This document shows positions 32,595 through 41,502 of a stretch of 64,000 nt of DNA, in pieces. The DNA comes from Alistipes dispar. Lineage in GTDB: Bacteria; Bacteroidota; Bacteroidia; Bacteroidales; Rikenellaceae. Positions within the stretch are counted from its first letter, which is position 1. Each line of letters begins with the position of its first letter. The DNA lies in contig NZ_AP019736.1 in assembly GCF_006542685.1 (NCBI RefSeq), positions 2,220,001 to 2,284,000 of the forward strand. The letters run 5' to 3'. The notes under the pieces are model-generated. The model saw nothing but the letters and a program-made list of their open reading frames with translations, was not told the DNA's origin and did no database searches. The position numbers and the translations under genes are program-made.

Positions 32595-35024
32595 ATGAGT
32601 AAAAAAGATAAAATCGAAACCATCGAGGCGGATGACGCGAACCTCGTGCCCGAATTGCTGGACGGAAAACACCGCGTGATCCCGATCGTGACGGGCGGCG
32701 ACGAGACCGTCGAGCAGGTCGAGGTTCCGGAGATCATCCCCATTCTGACGCTGCGCTCGTCGGTGCTCTTCCCCGGCGCGATCACTCCGATCACGGTCGG
32801 GCGCGACAAGAGCATCTCGCTCGTGCGCGCCGTGAATGCCGAAGGCGGCATCCTGGGCGCCGTGCTGCAGCGCGAGAGCGAAGTCGAAGACCCCTCGCCG
32901 GACGACATGTACAAGGTCGGAACGGCGGCGCGCATCATCAAGATACTCGAAATGCCCAACGGCAACCTGACGGTGATCCTGAACGGGCTGGAAAAGATCG
33001 AGATCACGGAGTACGTCACAACGGAGCCTTACTTCAAGGCCCGCGTCGTGGCGCTGCGCGATTCGACGCCCGATCTGAAGAGCATCGAGTTTGAGGCCCT
33101 CGTGGACTCGATCCGCGACGTGGCGCTGGGGATCATCAACGTCTCGCCGACGATGCCCAAGGAGGCGGCCTTCGCCATCAAGAACATCGACTCCAAGCGC
33201 GGCATCATCAACTTCATCTGTTCGAACATGGAGCTGACCGACGAGGACCGCCAGTCGCTGCTGGAGGCTCCCGGCCTGCTGGCTCGCGCCCGCAAGCTGC
33301 TCGAGATACTGATCCGCGAACAGCAGCTCGCCGAGCTGAAGAACCAGATTCAGGAGCGCGTCAAGCAGGAGATCGACAAGCAGCAGCGCGACTACTACCT
33401 CCAGCAGCAGATGCGCACGATCCAGGACGAGCTGGGCGACGGCGCCGACGCCGACATCGAGAGGATGCGCGAGGAGGCCAAGAAGAAGAACTGGCCCAAG
33501 GAGGTGGGCGAGACCTTCGAGAAGGAGTTGCAGAAGGTCGAGCGGCTGAATCCCGCCGTGGCCGAGTATTCGGTGCAGATGACCTACCTCCAACTGCTGC
33601 TGGAGCTGCCGTGGAACGACGTGACGCAGGACAACCTCGACCTGAAGTGCGCCCGCGAACAGCTGGACCGCGACCACTTCGGGCTGGACGAGGTGAAGGA
33701 GCGCCTGCTGGAGCATCTGGCCGTCATCAAGCTCAAGGGCGACCTGAAATCCCCCATCCTCTGCCTCTACGGCCCTCCGGGCGTGGGCAAGACCTCGCTC
33801 GGAAAGTCCGTGGCCGCGGCGCTGGGCCGCAAGTTCGGCCGCATCTCGCTGGGCGGCCTGCACGACGAGTCGGAGATACGCGGACACCGCCGCACCTACA
33901 TCGGCGCCATGCCGGGCCGCATCATCCAGACCATCAAGCGCTGCGGGTCGTCCAATCCGGTCATTATCCTCGACGAGGTGGACAAGGTGACGGTCTCGAA
34001 CCACGGCGATCCGTCGAGCGCGCTCCTGGAGGTGCTCGACCCGGAGCAGAACACCACTTTCCACGACAACTACATCGACATGGAGTACGACCTGTCGAAG
34101 GTGCTCTTCATCGCCACGGCCAACAACGTGGGCAACATCGCCCCGGCGTTGCGCGACCGCATGGAGATGATAAACATCCCGGGTTACCTGCTCGAGGAGA
34201 AGGTGCGCATCGCCCTGGACCACCTGCTGCCCAAGCAGCGCGAGGCCCACGGCATCAAGGAGGGCGAGCTCGTGATGACTCCCGCTGTGGTCGAGCACGT
34301 CATCGCCTCCTACACGCGCGAGGCCGGCGTGCGCTCGCTCGACAAGCTGCTGGCGAAGATCGCCCGCGCCCGCGCCAAGCAGATCGCCTTCGACGAGGCG
34401 TTCGCCCCCGAGATCGGGGAGAAGGACGTGGAGCGGATTCTCGGCATGCCCAAGTTCCTCCGCGAACAGTACGAGGTGGGCGGCATGACGGGCGTCGTGA
34501 CGGGCCTGGCCTGGACCGAGGTGGGCGGCGACATCCTCTATATCGAGTCGGTGCTGACGCCCGGCAAGGGCAAGGTGAGCCTCACGGGCAACCTGGGCGC
34601 CGTGATGAAGGAGTCGGCGACGATCGCCCACGAGTGGGTGATGGCCCACCACGAGGAGCTGGGCATCGACCCCGAGGCGTTCGAGAAGAACGACATCAAC
34701 ATCCACGTCCCCGAGGGGGCGATTCCGAAGGACGGCCCCTCGGCCGGCATCACGATGGTCACGTCGATCGTCTCGACCTATACGGGCCGCAAGGTGAAGG
34801 AGCGGATCGCCATGACGGGCGAGACGACCCTCCGCGGACGGGTGATGCCCGTGGGCGGGGTGAAGGAGAAGATTCTCGCAGCCAAGCGCGCCGGCATCAC
34901 CGAGCTGATCCTCTCGGAGGAGAACCGCAAGGACATCGCCGAGATCAAGCCCGAATACGTCGAGGGCCTCACGTTCCACTACGTGCGGACCAACGACGAG
35001 GTGCTGCGTCTGGCGCTGGAGTAA
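32595..35024 (+). CDS. lon: ATP-dependent Lon protease
   Basis: Cytosolic AAA+ serine protease that removes damaged and regulatory proteins. The 809-residue protein has the LonA order: N-terminal substrate domain (about 45-250), coiled-coil, AAA+ module with Walker A GPPGVGKT at 393-400 and Walker B VIILDEVDK, and C-terminal protease domain with catalytic Ser716 (PKDGPSAG) and Lys759 (GGVKEKILAAK), 43 residues apart as in E. coli. The start follows its promoter closely. Downstream genes up to kdsD run in the same direction with tiny gaps, so read-through is likely. Confidence 0.97.
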   Translation: MSKKDKIETIEADDANLVPELLDGKHRVIPIVTGGDETVEQVEVPEIIPILTLRSSVLFPGAITPITVGRDKSISLVRAVNAEGGILGAVLQRESEVEDPSPDDMYKVGTAARIIKILEMPNGNLTVILNGLEKIEITEYVTTEPYFKARVVALRDSTPDLKSIEFEALVDSIRDVALGIINVSPTMPKEAAFAIKNIDSKRGIINFICSNMELTDEDRQSLLEAPGLLARARKLLEILIREQQLAELKNQIQERVKQEIDKQQRDYYLQQQMRTIQDELGDGADADIERMREEAKKKNWPKEVGETFEKELQKVERLNPAVAEYSVQMTYLQLLLELPWNDVTQDNLDLKCAREQLDRDHFGLDEVKERLLEHLAVIKLKGDLKSPILCLYGPPGVGKTSLGKSVAAALGRKFGRISLGGLHDESEIRGHRRTYIGAMPGRIIQTIKRCGSSNPVIILDEVDKVTVSNHGDPSSALLEVLDPEQNTTFHDNYIDMEYDLSKVLFIATANNVGNIAPALRDRMEMINIPGYLLEEKVRIALDHLLPKQREAHGIKEGELVMTPAVVEHVIASYTREAGVRSLDKLLAKIARARAKQIAFDEAFAPEIGEKDVERILGMPKFLREQYEVGGMTGVVTGLAWTEVGGDILYIESVLTPGKGKVSLTGNLGAVMKESATIAHEWVMAHHEELGIDPEAFEKNDINIHVPEGAIPKDGPSAGITMVTSIVSTYTGRKVKERIAMTGETTLRGRVMPVGGVKEKILAAKRAGITELILSEENRKDIAEIKPEYVEGLTFHYVRTNDEVLRLALE

Positions 35025-35049
35025 CACGACCGACCGAACCGTGAGCGCC

Positions 35050-35562
35050 ATGTTCCGTATCCGTCCGGCCTTCGTGTCCGACATCCCCGCGATGCGGCTG
35101 CTGTTCCGCGAAACGGTGCTCTCCGTCAATCGGCGGGACTATACGGCCGAAGAGGTCGCCGACTGGGCGTCGTGCGGCGAGGGGGAGACGCATTGGCGGG
35201 AGCTGTTCGCCCGGCAGCGTTGCTTCGTGGCCGAGGATGCGCGAGGGAAGATGACGGGATTCGCCTCCGCGGACGGAGAGGGGTATATGCACATGCTCTT
35301 CGTCCACAAGGATTTCCAGCGGTGCGGAGTGGCCACGGCGCTCTATGCCGCCGTCGAACGGTTCGCCCGGGAGGCGGGGGCCGTGCGGATCGCGTCGGAG
35401 GTCAGCGAAACGGCCCGGGGATTCTTCGAGCGGCAGGGCTTCCGGGTGGATGCGAAGCAGCGGCGGCGGGCTGGCCGTCTGGAGCTGACGAATTACAGGA
35501 TGAGCAAAGCGCTGGAGCCCTTCTGCGGTTCCGGCGAAACGGACGAACTGCATATATTATGA
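35050..35562 (+). CDS. GNAT-family N-acetyltransferase
   Basis: A 170-residue acetyl-CoA-dependent acetyltransferase of unknown substrate. The fold is recognisable from MFRIRPAFVSDIPAMRLLF, the central MHMLFVHKDFQRCGVATALY (acetyl-CoA-binding loop QRCGVA in place of Q/RxxGxG/A) and SETARGFFERQGFRV. It begins 25 bases after lon; a GTG at 35041 is an alternative start. Its stop overlaps the next gene in an ATGA, implying coupling. It is of the YafP/ElaA-like general class; nothing here identifies the substrate. Confidence 0.85.
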   Translation: MFRIRPAFVSDIPAMRLLFRETVLSVNRRDYTAEEVADWASCGEGETHWRELFARQRCFVAEDARGKMTGFASADGEGYMHMLFVHKDFQRCGVATALYAAVERFAREAGAVRIASEVSETARGFFERQGFRVDAKQRRRAGRLELTNYRMSKALEPFCGSGETDELHIL

Positions 35563-35942
35563 ATATCGAAGAGTTCCGGAACTTCTGCCTCTCCCTGCCG
35601 GGTGCGCACGACGACTTTCCTTTCGGGAAGGCGTCGTCGGACTACGACCGCAATCTGCTCGTGTTTTACGTGGCGGACAAGTGGTTCTGCTTCGTGAATG
35701 CCGAGGCGTTCGATTTCTGCACGCTGCGGTGCGCCCCGGAGGAGATCGGGGCCCTGCGCGAACGCTACGAGGGCGTCGGCCCCGGGTGGCACATGGACAA
35801 GCGGCATTGGATCAGCGTGCGTTTCGACAGCGACGTGCCCGACGGCGTGCTGCTGGAGATGGTGCGCAAATCGTATGAACTCGCGGAGGCGAAGCTGACG
35901 AAACGGCAGCGGAGCGCCCTCGCGGAACGGATAGAGCCATGA
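35559..35942 (+). CDS. MmcQ/YjbR-family protein
   Basis: A 127-residue protein of the MmcQ/YjbR (DUF419) family, small proteins with a double-wing DNA-binding-like fold and no proven function. Visible signatures: FRNFCLSLPGAHDDFPFGK, VADKWFCFVNAEAFDF, and GPGWHMDKRHWISVRFD. Start and stop overlap both neighbours in ATGA arrangements, so it is translated together with the acetyltransferase and kdsB. Although its frame is open to 35172, the family starts at this ATG. Confidence 0.9.
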   Translation: MNIEEFRNFCLSLPGAHDDFPFGKASSDYDRNLLVFYVADKWFCFVNAEAFDFCTLRCAPEEIGALRERYEGVGPGWHMDKRHWISVRFDSDVPDGVLLEMVRKSYELAEAKLTKRQRSALAERIEP

Positions 35943-36691
35943 AATTCATCGCAATCATCCCGGCGCGCTACGCCTCGACGCGCTTTCCCGGGAAGCCGCT
36001 GGCCCTGCTGGGCGGCAAACCCGTCATCCGGCGGGTTTACGAACAGGTAGCAGGGGTGCTGGACGACGTGGCGGTGGCCACGGACGACGAGCGCATCCGC
36101 GAGGCGGTGCTCGCCTTCGGCGGGCGGGTGGTGATGACCTCCCCCGACCATAGGAGCGGCACGGACCGCTGCCGGGAGGCTTACGACCGGATCGGCGGGG
36201 CGTTCGACGCGGTGGTGAACGTGCAGGGCGACGAGCCCTTCGTCCGCGCCTCGCAGCTCGAGACCCTGATGCGCTGCTTCGACGACCCCGGGACCGACAT
36301 CGCCACGCTCGTCAGGCCCTTCGCGCCCGAAGACGGACTCGCTGCGCTGGAGAATCCCAATTCGCCGAAGGTGGTGCTCGACGCGCATTCGCGGGCGCTC
36401 TATTTCTCGCGGTCGGTGGTTCCCTACCTGCGCGGCGTGCCGCGCGAGGAGTGGCTCGCGCGGCATACGTTTTACAAGCACATCGGAATTTACGCCTTCC
36501 GTACCGAGGCGCTGCGGGCCGTGACGGCGCTGCCGCCTTCGCCGCTCGAAGGGGCCGAGTCGCTCGAACAGTTGCGCTGGCTGGAGAACGGCTTCCGGAT
36601 CGGCGTGGGGGTGAGCGACGCCGAGACCGTCGGGATCGACACGCCCGGAGATCTGGTGCGCGCCGAGGCTTTTTTGAAACAGTTCGAATGA
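35939..36691 (+). CDS. kdsB: CMP-Kdo synthetase (3-deoxy-manno-octulosonate cytidylyltransferase)
   Basis: Activates Kdo with CTP for transfer to lipid A. The 250-residue protein starts IAIIPARYASTRFPGKPLALL and contains VATDDERI, MTSPDHRSGTDR and VVNVQGDEPFV, all standard for KdsB. The ATG overlaps the YjbR stop. kdsA follows after 87 bases, and kdsD overlaps kdsA, so three of the Kdo genes lie together. Confidence 0.97.
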   Translation: MKFIAIIPARYASTRFPGKPLALLGGKPVIRRVYEQVAGVLDDVAVATDDERIREAVLAFGGRVVMTSPDHRSGTDRCREAYDRIGGAFDAVVNVQGDEPFVRASQLETLMRCFDDPGTDIATLVRPFAPEDGLAALENPNSPKVVLDAHSRALYFSRSVVPYLRGVPREEWLARHTFYKHIGIYAFRTEALRAVTALPPSPLEGAESLEQLRWLENGFRIGVGVSDAETVGIDTPGDLVRAEAFLKQFE

Positions 36692-36778
36692 CAGACCCGG
36701 CGGATCCCGCCGCCGCATCGTCCCTGCGATGCGCGGGGAGGCGATAGGGGGGGAGCCGGACAAAACATTGAAATATCC

Positions 36779-37534
36779 ATGAATCCGAAATTCATCGCAG
36801 GACCCTGCGTCATCGAATCGGCCGAACTGCTGGACGCGGTGGCCGAGCGGCTCGTCGCGATCAACCGCCGGCTGGGGACGGAGATCGTCTTCAAGGCGTC
36901 GTTCGACAAGGCCAACCGCACCTCGATCGCCTCGTTCCGCGGCCCGGGGATCGACAGGGGGCTGCGGATGCTCGCCGACGTGCGGGCCAAATGGGGGCTG
37001 AAGCTGCTGACCGACATCCACGAGGCGTGGCAGGCCGCGCCCGTGGGCGAGGTGGTGGACGTGATCCAGATTCCGGCGTTCCTCTGCCGCCAGACCGACC
37101 TGCTCGTCGCGGCGGCGAAGACCGGCCGCACGGTGAATGTCAAGAAGGCGCAGTTCCTCTCCGGCGAGGACATGCGCTACCCCTATGAGAAGGCTGTGGA
37201 GGCGGGTGCCCGGGAGGTGTGGCTCACCGAGCGCGGCAACATCTACGGCTATAACAACCTCGTGGTCGATTTCCGCAACATCCCTGACATGCTGCGCATC
37301 GCCTCCACCGTGGTGATGGACTGCACGCATTCGGTGCAGCGTCCCGGCGCGGCGGGCGGCAAGACGGGCGGCAACCGTGAGTTCGTGCCCTCGATGGCCC
37401 TCGCGGCCCGGGCGTTCGGAGCCAACGGCTACTTCTTCGAAGTGCATCCCGATCCGGACCGCGCCCTGAGCGACGGCCCGAACATGCTGCGGCTGGACGA
37501 TCTGGAAAACCTCATCAAAAAACTCATACAATGA
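36779..37534 (+). CDS. kdsA: 3-deoxy-8-phosphooctulonate (Kdo-8-P) synthase
   Basis: Condenses arabinose-5-phosphate with phosphoenolpyruvate. The 251-residue TIM-barrel enzyme begins KFIAGPCVIES and shows KASFDKANRTSIASFRGPG, LLTDIHEAWQAAPV and VNVKKAQFLSGEDM. It is slightly shorter than the 280-residue enterobacterial form. The loop containing Cys in IQIPAFLCRQTDLL is present; the KANRTS motif points to the metal-independent type with Asn. The stop overlaps kdsD by 4 bases (ATGA). Confidence 0.96.
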   Translation: MNPKFIAGPCVIESAELLDAVAERLVAINRRLGTEIVFKASFDKANRTSIASFRGPGIDRGLRMLADVRAKWGLKLLTDIHEAWQAAPVGEVVDVIQIPAFLCRQTDLLVAAAKTGRTVNVKKAQFLSGEDMRYPYEKAVEAGAREVWLTERGNIYGYNNLVVDFRNIPDMLRIASTVVMDCTHSVQRPGAAGGKTGGNREFVPSMALAARAFGANGYFFEVHPDPDRALSDGPNMLRLDDLENLIKKLIQ

Positions 37535-38496
37535 CCGATACCACCAAGGCGCAGATTCTTGCGGTGGCCCGCCGGGCCGTGCATACCGAGATGCTGGCGC
37601 TCGGACACCTCGAACAGACCCTCGGCGACGCCTTCGCCGAAGCCGTGGAGCTGATTCTCGCCGGCCGCGGCAAATGCATCGTTACGGGCATGGGCAAATC
37701 GGGCCTCATCGGGCGCAAGATCGCGGCGACGTTCGCCTCGACCGGCACGCCGAGCTTCTTCCTGCATCCGGGGGAGGCGTTCCACGGCGACCTGGGCATG
37801 ATTTCGAAGGAGGACGTCATCCTGGCGCTCTCCTATTCGGGGGAGACCGACGAGATCCTGAAGATCGTCCCCTTCATCCACTCCAACGGCAACCGGCTGA
37901 TCTCGATGACCGGCAACGACGATTCGGCGCTGGCCCGCAACTCCGACGTGCACCTGAACGTCGGGGTCGAGGAGGAGGCCTGCATCCTGCACCTCGCGCC
38001 GACCACCTCGACCACGGCGCAGATCGCCATGGGCGATGCGCTGGCCGTGTCGCTCATGCAGCAGCGCGGCTTCACGAGCGTCGATTTCGCGCGCCTGCAT
38101 CCGGGCGGAAGCCTCGGACGGCGCCTGCTGATGACCGTGGGCAACGTCATGCGCGACCACGATCTGCCGGTCGTCTCGCCCGACTGTTCGGTGGTGGAGA
38201 TGATCCACACCATTTCGAAGGGCGGACTGGGACTGATCGTCGTCTGCGAGGGCGACCGCATCGAAGGCATCGTGACCGACGGCGACGTGCGCCGCGCGAT
38301 GGAGCGTCTGAAGGCCGACTTCTTCAATATCCGCGCCCGCGACATCGCCACGCCGCATCCCAAGACGATCGGCGCCGGGGAGAAGCTCATCGAGGCCGAG
38401 CGCGTGATGACGCGCAACAAGATCACCTCGCTGCTGGTGACCGGCGACGATGGCAGACTGACGGGCGTCATCCAGATTTACGACATCAAACTGTAA
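37531..38496 (+). CDS. kdsD: Arabinose-5-phosphate isomerase
   Basis: Makes arabinose-5-phosphate from ribulose-5-phosphate, the first step of Kdo synthesis. 321 residues: an SIS domain (about 35-180, including GMGKSGLIGRKIAATFASTG and ALSYSGETDEILK), then two CBS domains (about 205-320, e.g. GLIVVCEGDRIEGIVTDGDV). It overlaps kdsA. The fourth pathway enzyme, KdsC phosphatase, is not in the window. Confidence 0.95.
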   Translation: MTDTTKAQILAVARRAVHTEMLALGHLEQTLGDAFAEAVELILAGRGKCIVTGMGKSGLIGRKIAATFASTGTPSFFLHPGEAFHGDLGMISKEDVILALSYSGETDEILKIVPFIHSNGNRLISMTGNDDSALARNSDVHLNVGVEEEACILHLAPTTSTTAQIAMGDALAVSLMQQRGFTSVDFARLHPGGSLGRRLLMTVGNVMRDHDLPVVSPDCSVVEMIHTISKGGLGLIVVCEGDRIEGIVTDGDVRRAMERLKADFFNIRARDIATPHPKTIGAGEKLIEAERVMTRNKITSLLVTGDDGRLTGVIQIYDIKL

Positions 38497-38536
38497 GTTT
38501 TTGTCTTCGCACGGCGGGAATCCGGTTCCTTTGCAT

Positions 38537-38544
38537 TATATTTG
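38537..38544 (+). promoter_or_regulatory. -7 element of the GH97-like gene
   Basis: TATATTTG at 38537-38544 matches TAnnTTTG. It lies 108 bases before the ATG, in a 156-base gap that otherwise holds nothing I recognise. Confidence 0.5.
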
Positions 38545-38652
38545 TCGGAACCGCGGACCTGCGCTGCCGCGGCCGGTCGTTTCCGGCTGTGTGCGGATAC
38601 TGATGCCGCGGCCCCGATATACCCGAGTTCTACCTAACCGAATTGTTCCCGC

Positions 38653-40641
38653 ATGATGCAGAAACTCCTCTGGGCGGCGTTCGTCTGCTGTACGACGCTC
38701 GCCTGCACGCCGAAAACCGAGGTCTCCTCGCCCGACGGTTCGATCCGTCTGAAGTTCGCCGCGGACAGGAAGAGCGGCGAAATGCGCTATACGGTCTCGG
38801 TCGGCGACCGTCCGCTTTTCGGACCTTCGCTGCTCGGTCTGGAGGCCGCGGAGGCGGACCTCGCGCACGATTTCCGGGTGGACGGGGCCGAATACGCCTC
38901 TGTCGATGAGGAGTGGACCCAGCCGTGGGGCGAGAACAAGCGCAACCGCAGCCGCTACAACGAGATGACCGTCGCGCTGCACCGCGGCGGCGAGGTGCGC
39001 CTCACGATGCGTTTCCGCCTCTTCGACGACGGTCTGGGCTTCCGCTACGAGTACGAGGTTCCGGCGTGCGATTCGCTCGTCGTCACCGGCGAGCTGACCG
39101 AGTTCCGCTTCGCCGCGGACGGCGACACGTGGACCGTTCCCGCGGATTCGGGCGTCTGCGAGCCGCTCTGCCGTGCGATGCCTCTGCGCGACCTCGGGGA
39201 CGCCGACACCCCGGCGACGTTCCGCGTCGCGGGGCTTTACGGCAGCATCCACGAAGCCGCGCTGTACGACTATCCCGAGATGACGCTCCGCTGGTGCGAT
39301 TCGCTCGCCTTCCGGTGCGACCTCGCGCCGCTGCCCGACGGGACGAAGGCGCGTGTCGCGGGACGTTTCGTCACGCCGTGGCGCACCGTGCAGCTGGCTT
39401 CCGAAGCCGTGGGACTCATCAACTCCTCGCTGATCCTGAATCTGAACGAACCCTCGAAGATCGGGGACACGGAGTGGATACGGCCGATGAAGTGCATCGG
39501 TGTCCGGTGGCCGACGCCTTCGGAGTCCGACTCCCGGACGGCGGAAGAGCGGTACGATGCGGCGACCGAACAGGTCAAGCGTTACCTCGAATTCGCCGCC
39601 GACAACCGGATCGACGCCGTGCTGATCGGGCGGAGAGAAGGCCGGGAGGTGCGGGACAGCGCGCGGTGTTCCGACTGCTGCGGGCCTTACCGGGATTTCG
39701 ACATCGTCGCGATCGCCGGATATGCCCGCGACCTGGGTATCGAACTGATCGGTTGCCGCGGGACGGACGACTGCGTTTCGGGATGCGGGCGGCAGCTCGA
39801 TTCGGCGCTCATGCGGTACGCCGGGCTGGGCATGCACAACCTCATGACGGATTTTTCGGGGACGCTCCCCGACGGTTGCTCCCGCCGCAGCCAATACGGC
39901 GTGCGTCATTGCCGGCGGATCGTCGAGGCGGCGGCCCGGCACTGCATGACGGTCGATATGCGCGAGCCGGTCAAGGACTGCGGCATCCGCCGCACGTGGC
40001 CCAACATGATGACGCGCTCGTACGGCTGCGGGGACGCCCGGTGTGCTGGCGGTCCGCCGTCGCACGGCGTGATGCTGCCCTTCACGCGCCTGCTGGCCGG
40101 TCCGATGGGTTGTGCGTCCGGCACGTTCGATATTCTCAGCGAGTGCGCGCGCGACTCGGTGCGCTTCGGTCTCCGGGACTGCGGGGAGGAGGCCGGGATG
40201 CGCGTCAATTCGACCCTCGCCGGACAGATCGCCGACTGGGTGATTCTCTATTCGCCGTTGCAGATGGCGTCGGACAGGATCGAGCATTATGAAGGCCACC
40301 CGGCTTTCCGGTTCTTCCGCGACTTCGATCCCGACTGCGACTGGTCGCGTGCGCTGGCGGGCGAGCCGGGCGAATACGTCGTCGTCGTGCGCCGTGCCGG
40401 CGACCGGTTCTATTTCGGGGCCGCGACGAACGAGCGGCCCCGCACGCTGCATTTCGAGTTGGACTTTCTGGAGCCGGAGGTGACCTACGAGGCGGCGATT
40501 TACGCCGATGCGCCGGACGCCGACTGGCGGACCGACCCCACGGCCTGCGACGTCTCGGTACGCTACGTCACCTCGGCCGATGCGATCGACGTCGTGCTGG
40601 CGCCCGGCGGCGGACAGGCGATTTCTTTCCTGCCGCTGTGA
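38653..40641 (+). CDS. Divergent, cysteine-rich GH97-family lipoprotein, possibly catalytically inactive
   Basis: A 662-residue lipoprotein (signal ending in the lipobox TLAC, Cys18) with glycoside hydrolase family 97 architecture: N-terminal beta-sandwich (about 25-280), central barrel (about 285-560), C-terminal beta domain. GH97 hallmarks remain recognisable (RRTWPNMMTR, GPPSHGVMLPFTRLLAGPM), yet active-site motifs are altered: the usual EGWN region is GRREGREV, the HHETSG region reads CRGTDD (368-373), HEP is REP (437-439), and TREG is TRSY (454-457). It has 26 cysteines, about 23 in the mature protein. The frame is intact over 2 kb, so it is not a simple pseudogene. No SusC/SusD genes accompany it. 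Confidence 0.8.
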   Translation: MMQKLLWAAFVCCTTLACTPKTEVSSPDGSIRLKFAADRKSGEMRYTVSVGDRPLFGPSLLGLEAAEADLAHDFRVDGAEYASVDEEWTQPWGENKRNRSRYNEMTVALHRGGEVRLTMRFRLFDDGLGFRYEYEVPACDSLVVTGELTEFRFAADGDTWTVPADSGVCEPLCRAMPLRDLGDADTPATFRVAGLYGSIHEAALYDYPEMTLRWCDSLAFRCDLAPLPDGTKARVAGRFVTPWRTVQLASEAVGLINSSLILNLNEPSKIGDTEWIRPMKCIGVRWPTPSESDSRTAEERYDAATEQVKRYLEFAADNRIDAVLIGRREGREVRDSARCSDCCGPYRDFDIVAIAGYARDLGIELIGCRGTDDCVSGCGRQLDSALMRYAGLGMHNLMTDFSGTLPDGCSRRSQYGVRHCRRIVEAAARHCMTVDMREPVKDCGIRRTWPNMMTRSYGCGDARCAGGPPSHGVMLPFTRLLAGPMGCASGTFDILSECARDSVRFGLRDCGEEAGMRVNSTLAGQIADWVILYSPLQMASDRIEHYEGHPAFRFFRDFDPDCDWSRALAGEPGEYVVVVRRAGDRFYFGAATNERPRTLHFELDFLEPEVTYEAAIYADAPDADWRTDPTACDVSVRYVTSADAIDVVLAPGGGQAISFLPL

Positions 40642-40731
40642 CGTTTCGCGGAATGGGGCGGGCCGCTGCGCACGGTGTGCAGGCGGTTTCGACCGGCGTG
40701 ACGTATGGAAATGCGAAAAATCCGGATAAAA

Positions 40732-40761
40732 CGCCCCTGCCGATGCGATTCGGCAGGGGCG
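40732..40761 (-). terminator. Terminator for the XRE gene (and perhaps the GH97 gene)
   Basis: A 12-bp perfect stem (40732-40743 with 40750-40761) and 6-base loop between convergent genes. On the minus strand it is followed by TTTT. On the plus strand the tail is GGACGTTT, so it may act both ways, better on the minus. Confidence 0.8.
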
Positions 40762-40803
40762 GACGTTTCGTGTCGCCGGAGTGTGCGGTCCGGGCGATAC
40801 GGA

Positions 40804-41004
40804 TCACTCTCCCTCTTCGAGGGCGAAGATCGCCTCGACGGGTTTGCGGAAGGTCCGGGCGATCTTGAGCGCCAGCAGCGTCGAGGGGACGAACTTTCCG
40901 GTCTCGACGGCATTCACCGTCTGGCGGCTGACTCCGACCGCATCGGCCAGTTGTTGCTGGGTCATGCGCACTTCGGCGCGTTCCACGCGGATTCTATTCT
41001 TCAT
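40804..41004 (-). CDS. Small XRE-family DNA-binding protein
   Basis: A 66-residue protein that is almost only a helix-turn-helix domain of the YozG/XRE type: VRMTQQQLADAVGVSRQTVNAVETGKFVPS followed by LLALKIARTFRKPVEAIF in the family pattern. It overlaps the preceding membrane-protein gene by 11 bases. Pairs of this sort (small HTH plus small integral membrane protein) are widespread and usually autoregulated. A palindrome in the operon promoter is the probable target. Confidence 0.9.
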   Translation of the reverse strand: MKNRIRVERAEVRMTQQQLADAVGVSRQTVNAVETGKFVPSTLLALKIARTFRKPVEAIFALEEGE

Positions 41005-41440
41005 CGGCAGCCTCCTTTGCGTACCGCCTCAACTGCCAGCGGAAGATCAGGAGGAAGAGCAGCGGCAGGGTGAACAGGTTGTAGATCATGATGTCCAGAA
41101 ATTCGGCCCCGTACGTGACGAGCGCCGCGGCGGCGACGGCCGCGCAGTTCGCGTAGAGTGCCGCGAGCAGCGCATTGAGGCGGATGCGACCGATCCCTTC
41201 GTCTTCGATCCGTTCGCGCGAGCAGGCGATGAGAAGCGTTCCGGCGAGCAGTCCGACGATGACGGCGTTGTTGCAGACCGCATCCAATGTTTCGCCCGCC
41301 TCTGCTGCACCGGGCAGCAGGAACGAGGGAAACCCGTTGAGACCGTCGAACAGCATCAGCACCCCCAGCAGGGCCGCGGGAATGAAAAGCCCCCACCCGA
41401 TTTTCCGGCATCCGTGGGGAAACAACAGAATTTTGTCCAT
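40994..41440 (-). CDS. Four-helix membrane protein paired with the XRE regulator
   Basis: A 148-residue integral membrane protein with four hydrophobic helices (about 14-33, 52-70, 88-110 and 115-137) arranged as two pairs, and a short basic tail (RWQLRRYAKEAADEE). This resembles DUF2178-like membrane partners of small XRE regulators. It is first in a two-gene operon and overlaps the regulator. The start MDKILLFPHG is chosen because the upstream codons (to 41533) would include the promoter. Function unknown. Confidence 0.8.
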   Translation of the reverse strand: MDKILLFPHGCRKIGWGLFIPAALLGVLMLFDGLNGFPSFLLPGAAEAGETLDAVCNNAVIVGLLAGTLLIACSRERIEDEGIGRIRLNALLAALYANCAAVAAAALVTYGAEFLDIMIYNLFTLPLLFLLIFRWQLRRYAKEAADEE

Positions 41441-41502
41441 AGGATTTTGTTTTTTGCGTGTTTGCGGACCGTAGGAGGTGCGCACGACTCCCGTCCGCTT
41501 TG

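Noticed and set aside
38653..40641. The GH97-like gene as a pseudogene
   Set aside because: The reading frame is uninterrupted for 662 codons with intact signal peptide and conserved C-terminal domain. Loss of active-site residues with gain of cysteines points to changed function more than to decay.
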